Assembly (NCBI GenBank): GCA_041687495.1
Contig: JAWLBR010000049.1
Location: 1-21,533 of the forward strand
Direction: 5' to 3'
Length of the DNA: 21,533 nucleotides
Source of the DNA: JAWLBR01 sp041687495
GTDB lineage: Bacteria; Bacillota; Limnochordia; DTU087; JAAYGB01
Made by a program: the position numbers and the translations under genes. The notes beneath the pieces are model-generated. The model saw nothing but the letters and a program-made list of their open reading frames with translations, was not told where the DNA came from and made no database searches. Of the stretch, positions 7,408 through 14,197 are shown in pieces (position 1 is the first letter of the stretch; every line of letters begins with the position of its first letter).

Positions 7408-8154
7408 CTAGTAATCTACCCGAAGTAAGCACAACCCGTGGGCTGGGGCAGTTGGTCCAGCACACCCTCGGTCTTTCGCCAGCAAGATCCGCTCGACATC
7501 AGCTGGCTGCAATCGTCCCTTGCCCACCTGCAGCAGAGTACCGACAATGATTCGGACCATGTTGTACAAGAACCCGTTACCCTCCACCTCGATGGTTACC
7601 AACCCATCGACGAGACTACCTACATCTACCCGGTATAACCGCCTCACAGTGGTCTTGACACTAGACCCACTAGCCTGGAAAGATGCAAAATCGTGCTCCC
7701 CTACCAAGCTTTGGGCTCCCAAGGCTAGCTTCTCCAGATCCAGTACACCCGATGCAAAGTGAGCGTACCGTCGGGTAAGCACATTGGGAACTGGACCCAC
7801 ATCGAGATAGTACCGATAGGTCTTTTTTTTGGCCGAAAACCGAGCATGAAAATCGACCGCGACCTCTTCTGCCTGGCAGACCACAATATCCTGTGGCAGG
7901 ACACTGTTCAAGGCCGGTACAAACCGCTCCGTCGGAATGGTAGCACTAGTTGTGAAACTAACCACCTGACCTAAGGCGTGAACACCAGCATCAGTCCTTC
8001 CCGAACCGTGAATGCGGTGGGGCGACTTCGTGATGGTGGCTATGGCCTCTTCCAGTTTGCTCTGAATGGTCGGCCGATCCGACCGGCCCTGGTGCTGAAA
8101 ACCGTGGTAATCTGTACCATCATAAGCTACGGTCAACTTCACGTTACGTTCCAT
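7408..8154 (-). CDS. truA: tRNA pseudouridine(38-40) synthase TruA
   Basis: Converts uridines 38-40 in the anticodon stem-loop of tRNAs to pseudouridine. 248 residues from the ATG at 8154, whose first base overlaps the ecfT stop (TAATG), pointing to translational coupling; a GTG four codons upstream is possible but has a poor ribosome site. The catalytic aspartate is in GSGRTDAGVHA (Asp55); other family blocks are VAYDGTDYHGFQ, FHARFSAKKKTYRYYL, HDFASFQASG and NGFLYNMVRIIVGTLLQVG. It is the last gene of the ecfA1-ecfA2-ecfT-truA cluster, the conserved Firmicutes arrangement. Confidence 0.97.
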   Translation of the reverse strand: MERNVKLTVAYDGTDYHGFQHQGRSDRPTIQSKLEEAIATITKSPHRIHGSGRTDAGVHALGQVVSFTTSATIPTERFVPALNSVLPQDIVVCQAEEVAVDFHARFSAKKKTYRYYLDVGPVPNVLTRRYAHFASGVLDLEKLALGAQSLVGEHDFASFQASGSSVKTTVRRLYRVDVGSLVDGLVTIEVEGNGFLYNMVRIIVGTLLQVGKGRLQPADVERILLAKDRGCAGPTAPAHGLCLLRVDY

Positions 8155-8951
8155 TAGAACATCCACGCCACAGAAATCATGAACAGCGCAGAAACACTGA
8201 GGGCGAAGTAGTCTCTAGGCATATACTCCAGCTCATGCAGCTTTGTTCGCCCTTCTCCACCTCTGTAGCACCGAGCTTCCATAGCGGTAGCCAATTCATC
8301 AGCTCGGCGAAATGCGCTGACAAACAACGGCACCAGCAGCGGTATTAAGCTCTTGGCTCGACGCAGCAGATTGCCCGACTCAAAGTCGGCACCTCTGGCC
8401 ATCTGGGCCTTCATGATCTTTTCCGTCTCTTCCAACAGCGTGGGAATGAACCGCAGGGCAATTGTCATCATCATCGCCAGTTCATGAGCTGGAATCCCGA
8501 TCCGTTTGCCTGGTCGCAGAAGGCTCTCAATGCCGTCGGTAAGCGAGATCGGCGATGTGGTCAGGGTGAGCAAGGATGTCCCGATTATCAATAGGATCAA
8601 CCGGGCACCCATCATCGCACCTTTCACTAAGCCCTCTTCTGTTACCGTCAGAAAGCCCCACTTCCACAGAACCTCGCCTGGAGTCATGAACACATTCAGC
8701 GCAAGGGTCAGCAAAATGATGATCACCAGAGGTTTCAACCCTCTGAGCACATACCTAACAGGTAGCTGCGAGAGAGCAAAGAAAGCAGCGATGTACAGCG
8801 CCACAAGTCCATAGCCAACAAAGGATTCCACCAGAAACAAAATCACAATGATGAAGAGTGTAAGCAGCAGCTTAGTACGTGGATCCAAGCGGTGAATAAA
8901 AGAGCTTCCGGGCAAGTACTGACCAATGGTGATGTTGGTGAAGGCTGCCAT
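8154..8951 (-). CDS. ecfT: ECF transporter transmembrane subunit EcfT
   Basis: Membrane scaffold of energy-coupling-factor transporters, linking the two ATPases to interchangeable substrate-binding S components for vitamins or metals. 265 residues from the ATG at 8951, which has GGAAGGGGG upstream and overlaps the ecfA2 stop (TGATG). Family N-terminus NITIGQYLPGSSFIHRLDPRTK; several hydrophobic helices (~28-60, 70-90, 113-132, 243-263); two coupling-helix motifs in the cytosolic part, MARGADF (~184-190) and ARCYRGG (~226-232), that contact the ATPases. No S component is encoded in the window, which fits a shared (group II) module used by S components located elsewhere. Confidence 0.96.
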   Translation of the reverse strand: MAAFTNITIGQYLPGSSFIHRLDPRTKLLLTLFIIVILFLVESFVGYGLVALYIAAFFALSQLPVRYVLRGLKPLVIIILLTLALNVFMTPGEVLWKWGFLTVTEEGLVKGAMMGARLILLIIGTSLLTLTTSPISLTDGIESLLRPGKRIGIPAHELAMMMTIALRFIPTLLEETEKIMKAQMARGADFESGNLLRRAKSLIPLLVPLFVSAFRRADELATAMEARCYRGGEGRTKLHELEYMPRDYFALSVSALFMISVAWMF

Positions 8952-9814
8952 CAGTTTGCCCCCTTCCGCTGGTTCATCCACTGCACGATGGCTTCCTTAG
9001 CTTCCTCGATGGTGAGAATATCCTCGGGAATATCGATGCCACCGCGCCTTAATTGCCTAGTCAGTCTGGTAATCTCCGGAACGCCCAAACCAATGGAGGC
9101 TAACTCATCACCTCGGGAAAACACTTCTCGAGGAGTGCCATCCATGACGATTTTGCCCCGGTCCATAACTACCAGTCGCTGTGCCAGCTGCGCGATCTCA
9201 GACATGTTGTGGGTAACAAAGACGATGGTGATTCCCTGCTCATGAAGCTCACGAATAAGGCCCAAAAGCTCATCACGGCTGCGAGGGTCCAGCCCTGCGC
9301 TGGGTTCATCCAGCACCAGCACTTTGGGCTGCATGGCCAGCACTCCCGCCAGAGCCACCCGACGCTTCTGCCCACCGCTTAGCTCAAAGGGCGAGCGATT
9401 CCCCAAGTCTTCATAACTCAGGTGTACCAGCTGCAAAGCCTGCTTCACCTGCTGCTCCAGTTCTTCGCCCTCTAATCCTAGGTTCTTGGGGCCAAAAGCG
9501 ACATCGGCTGAAACAGTTTCCTCAAAAAGCTGATGCTCTGGATACTGAAACACCAGCCCGACACGCCTGCGAATATCCCGAAGCTTAGTCCCTTTGGCGC
9601 CGATATCTACTCCATCGATCAGAACGTGTCCCTCAGTTGGCTTGAGTAGACCATTTAGATGCTGAACTAAGGTGGACTTACCTGATCCGGTGTGACCGAT
9701 CAGGCCAAGAATCTCACCATCGCTAATGGTGAGATCGATGCCCCGCAGCGCCTTGTGGGCAAAAGGAGTCCCCTGTCCGTACGTATAGCTGACTCCCCTC
9801 AACTCGATTGACAT
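8951..9814 (-). CDS. ecfA2: ECF transporter ATPase EcfA2
   Basis: Second nucleotide-binding subunit of the ECF module, 287 residues. Walker A GHTGSGKST (40-48), Q-loop FQYPEHQLFEETV (Gln90), signature LSGGQKRRV (145-153), Walker B VLVLDEPSAGLDP (Glu170) and switch His202 (VTHN) are intact, so ATP hydrolysis is expected. FQYPEHQLFEETV is typical of EcfA2, in contrast with FQNPDNQLV in the neighbour. ATG start at 9814 lies 16 bases inside the end of ecfA1, and its stop overlaps the ecfT start, so the three genes are probably translated in a coupled fashion. A C-terminal helical extension after the ATPase core (ITRLTRQLRRGG) is usual for the family. Confidence 0.96.
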   Translation of the reverse strand: MSIELRGVSYTYGQGTPFAHKALRGIDLTISDGEILGLIGHTGSGKSTLVQHLNGLLKPTEGHVLIDGVDIGAKGTKLRDIRRRVGLVFQYPEHQLFEETVSADVAFGPKNLGLEGEELEQQVKQALQLVHLSYEDLGNRSPFELSGGQKRRVALAGVLAMQPKVLVLDEPSAGLDPRSRDELLGLIRELHEQGITIVFVTHNMSEIAQLAQRLVVMDRGKIVMDGTPREVFSRGDELASIGLGVPEITRLTRQLRRGGIDIPEDILTIEEAKEAIVQWMNQRKGAN

Positions 9815-10644
9815 AGTGACTTCACCATCTCATCTATCTGTGTAATCCCAGCAGGCAGGCAGTAGCCATCTCTTCGTAAAGACTCAGCCAACATGGTCAC
9901 CGGGGGAACGTCCAAGTGCAGAGCCCTCAGCTCATCCACACGCTGAAACACTTCTCGAGGTGTACCTGACATCACCATCTTGCCCGCTTCCATAACGATG
10001 ACTCTGTCTGCGTCAATGGCCTCATCCATGAAGTGTGTGATGTGTACTACACTGATCCCCTCCGTCTTGTTTAGCCGACGGATGGTAGACATCACTTCCT
10101 CACGGCCACCGGGGTCGAGCATTGCTGTGGGCTCGTCAAGCACAATGCACTTAGGGCGCATGGCAATAACTCCTGCGATGGCCACCCGCTGCTTCTGTCC
10201 ACCGGACAGGTTATGGGGCTCTTTACTGGCAAACTCGCTCATTCCCACAGCCGCCAGAGCCTCGTCAACCCGCTGCCTAATGGTCTGTGACGGCAAACCC
10301 AGGTTCTCCGGCCCGAATGCCACATCTTCTTCAACGGTGGTGGCCACCAATTGATTATCCGGGTTCTGAAAAACCATTCCTACGGTTTGCCGTACATCCC
10401 ACAGCCGAGATTGGTCCTTGGTATTCCAACCATTTATAACCACGTCGCCTTTAGATGGCAGCAGGAGCGCATTGAAGTGCTTGGCCAAAGTCGATTTCCC
10501 CGAGCCATTATGGCCGATTACCGCCACAAATTCCCCTGGGTTTACTTCTAAGCTAACCTCAGACAGCGCGCCAAACTCTTTTCCACTCTCGCTCGTATAT
10601 ACGTATGAGACATTCTGCACACTAATCAGCGAAGACTCTCCCAA
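9799..10644 (-). CDS. ecfA1: ECF transporter ATPase EcfA1
   Basis: First nucleotide-binding subunit, ~281 residues. Walker A GHNGSGKST (44-52), Q-loop FQNPDNQLVATTVEEDVAFGPENLG (Gln93), LSGGQKQRV (146-154), Walker B IVLDEPTAMLDP (Glu171) and His204 (ITH) are intact. The start is uncertain: GTG at 10653 directly abuts its own purine stretch, while TTG at 10644 sits 8 bases past the GG of AAGGGTGAT and is preferred. A terminator and a 17-codon frame lie just upstream, that frame stopping one base before the TTG, so expression may depend on read-through and coupled initiation. First gene of the ecfA1-ecfA2-ecfT-truA cluster. Confidence 0.95.
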   Translation of the reverse strand: MGESSLISVQNVSYVYTSESGKEFGALSEVSLEVNPGEFVAVIGHNGSGKSTLAKHFNALLLPSKGDVVINGWNTKDQSRLWDVRQTVGMVFQNPDNQLVATTVEEDVAFGPENLGLPSQTIRQRVDEALAAVGMSEFASKEPHNLSGGQKQRVAIAGVIAMRPKCIVLDEPTAMLDPGGREEVMSTIRRLNKTEGISVVHITHFMDEAIDADRVIVMEAGKMVMSGTPREVFQRVDELRALHLDVPPVTMLAESLRRDGYCLPAGITQIDEMVKSLCQSS

Positions 10645-10645
10645 G

Positions 10646-10699
10646 CTAATCACCCTTACTACACAAAAAAGGCAACGCAGAGGAAACCCTCTGCGACAT
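10646..10699 (-). CDS. Candidate 17-codon leader frame upstream of ecfA1
   Basis: ATG at 10699 with a perfect AGGAGG (complement of 10706-10711) 6 bases upstream opens MSQRVSSALPFLCSKGD and stops TAG at 10648-10646, one base before the preferred ecfA1 TTG. Codons 2-12 cover the terminator hairpin and T-run, and the ecfA1 ribosome site lies within its last codons. The strong initiation signal and the stop/start adjacency argue for translation; the peptide itself resembles nothing I recognise, and chance remains possible. Confidence 0.4.
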   Translation of the reverse strand: MSQRVSSALPFLCSKGD

Positions 10700-10708
10700 G
10701 ACGTGCCT
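10665..10708 (-). terminator. Intrinsic terminator/attenuator between rplQ and ecfA1
   Basis: CGCAGAGG/CCTCTGCG (10688-10695 with 10676-10683, perfect 8 bp, 4-base loop) is extended by AGGCA/TGCCT (10704-10708 with 10670-10674) across an 8-base bulge, and leads straight into six T (complement of 10665-10670). It would end most alpha-cluster transcripts after rplQ. Its upstream arm overlaps the ribosome site and start of the 17-codon frame, so it could also work as an attenuator. Confidence 0.75.
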
Positions 10709-10767
10709 CCTATAAGACCTTGCCTAATTGGTGCGGAGCATAGCGACCCGTCTTGGCCACATATATG

Positions 10768-11106
10768 CTAAACTAATTCGATAATCGAAACCTCAGCAGC
10801 GTCGCCCCGACGGGGACCAACCTTCAGGATCCGGGTATACCCGCCGTTACGCTCTTGGTACCGAGGTGCTACCTCATCAAATAGCTTCTGCACAGCCTTA
10901 GGTTGCAGCAAAAACGCTGCTGCCTGCCGGCGAGCGTGAAGATCTCCCCGTTTACCCAGGGTAATCATCTTATCGATAAAGGGACGGATAGCTTTAGCCT
11001 TGGCCTCAGTGGTCTCGATGCGACCGCTGAGAATCAAAGACGTGACCAAGCTGCGAAACAAAGCCCGCCGTTGAGCACTGCTGCGTCCAAGTTTGTTTTG
11101 CTTCAT
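10768..11106 (-). CDS. rplQ: 50S ribosomal protein L17 (bL17)
   Basis: 112 residues, typical for Firmicutes. Family blocks KLGRSSAQRRALFRSLVTSLI, GRIETTEAKAKAIRPFIDKMITLGKRGDLHARRQA and the C-terminal GGYTRILKVGPRRGDAAEVSIIEL are all present. ATG start with AAAGGAGG about 8 bases upstream, 27 bases after the rpoA stop, so co-transcribed with it. It is the last gene of the alpha cluster; a terminator follows within about 60-100 bases. Confidence 0.98.
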   Translation of the reverse strand: MKQNKLGRSSAQRRALFRSLVTSLILSGRIETTEAKAKAIRPFIDKMITLGKRGDLHARRQAAAFLLQPKAVQKLFDEVAPRYQERNGGYTRILKVGPRRGDAAEVSIIELV

Positions 11107-11133
11107 CGTGCAAACCTCCTTTGCTCTGGCAGT

Positions 11134-12075
11134 TTACTCCTCTGACTCTCGCAGAGAAAGCCCCAGCGCTGCCAGCTTCTCCTTTACTTCTTGAAGAGAC
11201 TTCTTGCCTAGGTTGCGCACCTTCATCATATCTTCTTCCGTCTTGCGAGTCAGTTCCTCAACGGTGTTGATTCCAGCCCGCTTCAGACAGTTATAGGAGC
11301 GCACCGACATATCCAACTCTTCGATGGCCATTTCCAGCAGACGATCCTTCTCTTCCTCTTCCTTCTCAACCATGATCTCCACTTCATCAGTGGCCTCTGT
11401 GAGATCGATAAAGAGGCGCAAATGCTCGCTCATAATCCGGGCCGCCAGGCTAATAGCCTCTTCTGGGTTAATGCTGCCATCGGTCCAAACTTCCAAAACT
11501 AGTCGATCGTAATCGGTGACCTGTCCCACTCTCGTGTGCTCAATGGCGTAGTTAACCTTGCGCACTGGAGTAAACAGTGAGTCCACATAGATAACACCAA
11601 TGGGATGTTCGGGATTCTTGTGCCGCTCCGCTGACACATAGCCCCGCCCCTTCTCAACGGTGATGTCCATGATTAGCCGTCCATTGTCATCCAGGGTAGC
11701 CAGCAGCAGATCCGGATTAAGAATCTCCACATCGCTGCCACATATGATGTCACCAGCCCGAACTTCCCCTGGACCGTGGGCATCGACCCTGATTTCCACC
11801 GGCTCATCAGTGTGGACTTTGACGAGAAGCTCTTTGAGTCGAAGGATCACATCTACGGTGTCTTCCACCACGCCATCCATGGTCGAAAACTCGTGTAGAA
11901 CACCTTCAATCCGTACCGCTGACACAGCCGCACCTGGCAGTGACGACAGCAGTACTCGCCGCAGGGAGTTTCCTAGGGTTATCCCATAGCCCCGCTCTAA
12001 AGGCTCCACGACAAACTTGCCGTACGAGTCGTCCATTTCCACGCACTCAATCTTCGGCTTTTCAATCTCAATCAT
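11134..12075 (-). CDS. rpoA: DNA-directed RNA polymerase subunit alpha
   Basis: Nucleates core RNA polymerase assembly and contacts upstream promoter DNA. 313 residues from the ATG at 12075 (MIEIEKPKIE, the family start); a GTG two codons upstream is nearer the AGGAGG (5 rather than 11 bases) and cannot be excluded. N-terminal assembly domain with ERGYGITLGNSLRRVLLSSLPG, ERHKNPEHPIGVIYVDSLFTPVRKVNY and LVLEVWTDGSINPEEAI; acidic linker KEEEEKDR; C-terminal domain with helix-hairpin-helix blocks LDMSVRSYNCLKRAGINTVEELT and RNLGKKSLQEVKEKL that bind DNA and activators. Preceded by a 166-base structured gap after rpsD and followed by rplQ. Confidence 0.98.
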   Translation of the reverse strand: MIEIEKPKIECVEMDDSYGKFVVEPLERGYGITLGNSLRRVLLSSLPGAAVSAVRIEGVLHEFSTMDGVVEDTVDVILRLKELLVKVHTDEPVEIRVDAHGPGEVRAGDIICGSDVEILNPDLLLATLDDNGRLIMDITVEKGRGYVSAERHKNPEHPIGVIYVDSLFTPVRKVNYAIEHTRVGQVTDYDRLVLEVWTDGSINPEEAISLAARIMSEHLRLFIDLTEATDEVEIMVEKEEEEKDRLLEMAIEELDMSVRSYNCLKRAGINTVEELTRKTEEDMMKVRNLGKKSLQEVKEKLAALGLSLRESEE

Positions 12076-12107
12076 TCGCACTAGACCCTCCTAGACTCCC
12101 AGCTACC

Positions 12108-12163
12108 GGTTGCCCAATGACTGCTCCGTGTCGTTGGCCGTCGCAACCTTCCCCGCAGAGCAG
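12108..12163 (-). promoter_or_regulatory. Possible pseudoknot upstream of the rpoA ribosome binding site
   Basis: On the transcribed strand CTGCTCTG (12163-12156) can pair with CGGAGCAG (12128-12121; 8 bp including one G-U), and GGTTGC (12148-12143) with GCAACC (12113-12108; 6 bp). The two stems interleave, the topology of an H-type pseudoknot, and end about 14 bases before the rpoA AGGAGG. Short 6-bp pairings arise by chance in a gap of this size, so this is tentative. Confidence 0.3.
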
Positions 12164-12182
12164 AACTGGCTTCATAGTCAGC

Positions 12183-12213
12183 CAGATGGCAACCACACCG
12201 ATATTGCCATCTG
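12183..12213 (-). other. 10-bp hairpin in the rpsD-rpoA gap
   Basis: CAGATGGCAA (12213-12204) pairs with TTGCCATCTG (12192-12183) without mismatch around an 11-base loop. No T-run follows, so it is not an intrinsic terminator; an RNA-processing or protein-binding element in the rpsD-rpoA transcript is more likely. Flanking smaller hairpins are TACCC/GGGTA (12225-12239) and CTGGCT/AGCCAG (12166-12185), the latter overlapping this stem by three bases. Confidence 0.6.
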
Positions 12214-12247
12214 AGGCCAACTCTTACCCCGTGAGGGTACCTCTCAA

Positions 12248-12874
12248 TTACCGGGAATAGTACTCGACGATGAGATGGTCCTCCACAGGAATATCGATCT
12301 GCTCCCGGGTAGGCAGTGCTGCCACGCGGGCACTGAGACTCTCTAGATTCACTTCCAGCCACGCAGGTAAGGAGCGACCCTTAGCGGCTTCCACGTTGTC
12401 CTTGACAATGTCAAGGTTACGGGACTGCTCGCCGATAGCCACCACATCTCCAACCTTAGTTTGGTAGGAGGGAATGTCCACCTTATGACCATTGACAGTG
12501 ACGTGTCCGTGCATTACCAGTTGGCGAGCTTGAGCCCGTGATGCCCCAACTCCCATGCGGTAAAGAACGTTGTCCAATCGGGTCTCAAGGAGTTGAAGAA
12601 GGTTCTCGCCGGCGATACCCTTCATCCTTGATGCCTTCTCATAGTACCGTTCAAATTGACGCTCGAGAACGCCGTAAATGCGGCGTACTTTCTGCTTCTC
12701 CCTTAGGTGAAGCCCGTAGTCACTCATCTTGCGACGGCCTTGACCATGCTGTCCCGGGGGATAGCTGCGTCTATCAATGGCGCACTTGCCAGAGTAGCAA
12801 CGATCGCCCTTTAGATATAGCTTCTCACCTTCCCGCCTGCACAGACGGCAGACAGGGCCAGTGTATCGAGCCAT
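12248..12874 (-). CDS. rpsD: 30S ribosomal protein S4 (uS4), zinc-type
   Basis: Primary 16S rRNA binder and assembly initiator. 208 residues from the ATG at 12874 (MARYTGPVCRLCRREG), with GGAGGTG ~9 bases upstream; codons further upstream are leader. The N-terminal region keeps four cysteines (CRLC ... CYSGKC), the zinc-binding form. KMSDYGLHLREKQKVRRIYGVLERQF and the S4 RNA-binding domain (RLDNVLYRMGVGASRAQARQLVMHGHVTVNG) are intact, ending VEYYSR. Its position between rpsK and rpoA is Clostridia-like. It has its own promoter and structured leader, consistent with the autogenous control known for rpsD in Bacillus. Confidence 0.98.
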   Translation of the reverse strand: MARYTGPVCRLCRREGEKLYLKGDRCYSGKCAIDRRSYPPGQHGQGRRKMSDYGLHLREKQKVRRIYGVLERQFERYYEKASRMKGIAGENLLQLLETRLDNVLYRMGVGASRAQARQLVMHGHVTVNGHKVDIPSYQTKVGDVVAIGEQSRNLDIVKDNVEAAKGRSLPAWLEVNLESLSARVAALPTREQIDIPVEDHLIVEYYSR

Positions 12875-12979
12875 GCAATTGACACCTCCGCTAACTAACC
12901 ATGTTAGTGACGACAACCATCGGCATCCGCTAGCTGACTTGCCCTGTATTCACGCATAGGACTAGCTTTGCCGATTTCC
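12875..12979 (-). promoter_or_regulatory. Structured 5' leader of rpsD, candidate S4 autoregulatory element
   Basis: From the predicted start near 12979 the transcript folds by eye into a nested helix: ATCGGCA/TGCCGAT (12975-12969 with 12925-12919, perfect 7 bp), a small internal loop, then GCTAG/CTAGC (12966-12962 with 12933-12929), around a 28-base loop. A second hairpin, ACTAAC-ATG-GTTAGT (12908-12894), sits immediately before the GGAGGTG of rpsD. The arrangement suits translational control by S4 itself; that is inference. Confidence 0.5.
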
Positions 12980-12985
12980 TGTCTA

Positions 12986-13015
12986 ATTATAAAATAACTG
13001 GAAACCCAGTGTGAA
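12986..13015 (-). promoter_or_regulatory. Internal sigma-A-type promoter for rpsD-rpoA-rplQ
   Basis: On the transcribed strand TTCACA (13015-13010, five of six) and a perfect TATAAT (12991-12986) are separated by 18 bases, in the 164-base gap between rpsK and rpsD. This would let S4, the polymerase alpha subunit and L17 be made independently of the long upstream ribosomal transcript. Confidence 0.75.
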
Positions 13016-13038
13016 AAAACAATCCACTCAGGCTAGCA

Positions 13039-13434
13039 TCAAACACGCCGACGCTTAGGTGGACGACAACCATTGTGAGGAACTGGAGTCATGTCCTTGA
13101 TCGCGCTGACCTCCAAGCCGGCAGCCTGCAGCGATCTAATCGCAGCTTCGCGGCCGGCTCCTGGGCCCTTAACCATGACCTCGACTTCTCTCATGCCATG
13201 ATCCATTGCTGCCTTGGCAGCAGTCTCAGCTGCAAGTCCAGCTGCAAAGGGAGTACCTTTCCGTGAGCCCTTGAACCCTTGGCTTCCGGAGGTTGCCCAT
13301 GACACAACCTGACCTTGCCTGTCACTGATGGTAACAATGGTATTGTTAAACGTCGACCGGATGTGAGCTACACCAGACGGCACATTCTTTCGCTCGCGGC
13401 GACGATTCCGTGTATTCCTTTTCGGTCTAGCCAT
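13039..13434 (-). CDS. rpsK: 30S ribosomal protein S11 (uS11)
   Basis: 131 residues. Family blocks GVAHIRSTFNNTIVTISD, GQVVSWATSGSQGFKGSRKGTPFAAGLAAE, MVKGPGAGREAAIRSL and the basic C-terminus NGCRPPKRRRV are intact; the protein lines the platform near the mRNA exit. ATG start with AAGGAGGG 12 bases upstream. It follows rpsM by 21 bases. The gap to rpsD after it contains a T-rich stretch without a stem, so no terminator is evident, and a new promoter. Confidence 0.98.
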   Translation of the reverse strand: MARPKRNTRNRRRERKNVPSGVAHIRSTFNNTIVTISDRQGQVVSWATSGSQGFKGSRKGTPFAAGLAAETAAKAAMDHGMREVEVMVKGPGAGREAAIRSLQAAGLEVSAIKDMTPVPHNGCRPPKRRRV

Positions 13435-13455
13435 ATCTACGCAAACCCTCCTTCT

Positions 13456-13824
13456 CTACCGCTTCTTTGCGCCTACGCGACCGGCTGGGCCCTTACGGGT
13501 CCGGGCATTCGTCTTACTGCGCTGCCCCCGAACAGGTAACCCTCGGCGGTGGCGAATGCCCCGGTAGCAGTTGATGTCAATGAGACGCTTGATATTCTGG
13601 GATACTTCTCTGCGCAGGTCACCTTCGACCCGGTAATCCCGCTCAATGATCTCACGGAGACGGCTAACTTCATCTTCAGTCAGGTCTTTGACCCGAGTAC
13701 TCTCGTCGATCCCAGCCTTGGCCAAAATCTCGCGGGCTAAAGTGTTGCCAATTCCAAAAATGTAGGTCAGCGACACTACCACACGTTTCTCTCTCGGTAT
13801 ATCAACACCGGCAATACGTGCCAA
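13456..13824 (-). CDS. rpsM: 30S ribosomal protein S13 (uS13)
   Basis: Head protein contacting tRNA and S19. Blocks ARIAGVDIPREKRVVVSLTYIFGIG, DINCYRGIRHRRGLPVRGQRS and KTNARTRKG are intact. The ATG at 13830 is only 3 bases from GGAGG, whereas TTG at 13824 is 9 bases away and gives MARIAGVDIP, the normal family N-terminus (122 residues), so TTG is preferred. It follows rpmJ by 17 bases in the infA-rpmJ-rpsM-rpsK order. Confidence 0.97.
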   Translation of the reverse strand: MARIAGVDIPREKRVVVSLTYIFGIGNTLAREILAKAGIDESTRVKDLTEDEVSRLREIIERDYRVEGDLRREVSQNIKRLIDINCYRGIRHRRGLPVRGQRSKTNARTRKGPAGRVGAKKR

Positions 13825-13841
13825 GCTCATTCACCTCCCAA

Positions 13842-13955
13842 TCAGCCCTGTTTTTGCTTATGCCTGGGGTTCTCGCAGATAACCATAACGCGGCCTTTAC
13901 GCCTAATGATTTTGCACTTCTCACAGATCTGCTTCACAGACGGCCTAACCTTCAC
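13842..13955 (-). CDS. rpmJ: 50S ribosomal protein L36 (bL36), zinc-type
   Basis: A 37-residue protein in the gap between infA and rpsM, starting with GTG at 13955 (MKVRPSVKQICEKCKIIRRK...) and ending NPRHKQKQG at a TGA (13844-13842). The CxxC (ICEKC), a third Cys (VICE) and the His near the end are the zinc ligands of the classical L36 form. AAGGGGG lies 9 bases upstream of the GTG, and the infA stop is 20 bases upstream. Length and sequence match the family exactly, so the call is firm despite its size. Confidence 0.97.
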   Translation of the reverse strand: MKVRPSVKQICEKCKIIRRKGRVMVICENPRHKQKQG

Positions 13956-13975
13956 CCGGTAAAACCCCCTTCTCC

Positions 13976-14194
13976 TTACTTCTTCCGGTAAACGATCCGA
14001 CCCCGGGACAGGTCATACGGAGACAGTTCCACCGTCACCTTGTCCCCTGGTAGAATTCGGATAAAGTGCATCCGCATTTTTCCCGAAATATGAGCCAGAA
14101 CCTGATGTCCGTTCTCCAACTCAACTTTGAACATCGCGTTCGGCAATGGCTCTAACACCGTACCTTCTACTTCGATAACATCCTGTTTTGCCAC
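13976..14194 (-). CDS. infA: Translation initiation factor IF-1
   Basis: 72 residues, the standard length, with the OB-fold sequence MAKQDVIEVEGTVLEPLPNA, FKVELENGHQVLAHISGKMR and IRILPGDKVTVELSPYDLSRGRIVYR. IF-1 occupies the ribosomal A site during initiation. GTG start with GAGGAGG 11 bases upstream. It begins 3 bases after the stop of the KOW-domain gene, so translation of the two is probably coupled. Confidence 0.98.
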   Translation of the reverse strand: MAKQDVIEVEGTVLEPLPNAMFKVELENGHQVLAHISGKMRMHFIRILPGDKVTVELSPYDLSRGRIVYRKK

Positions 14195-14197
14195 TCG

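Noticed and set aside
12081..12362. - strand open frame covering the rpsD end and the rpsD-rpoA gap
   Set aside because: Runs in the wrong frame through rpsD without a start signal; the gap is better explained by RNA structure.
13016..13038. T-run after rpsK as a terminator
   Set aside because: No stem precedes the T-rich stretch; the bases are upstream of the rpsD -35 element.
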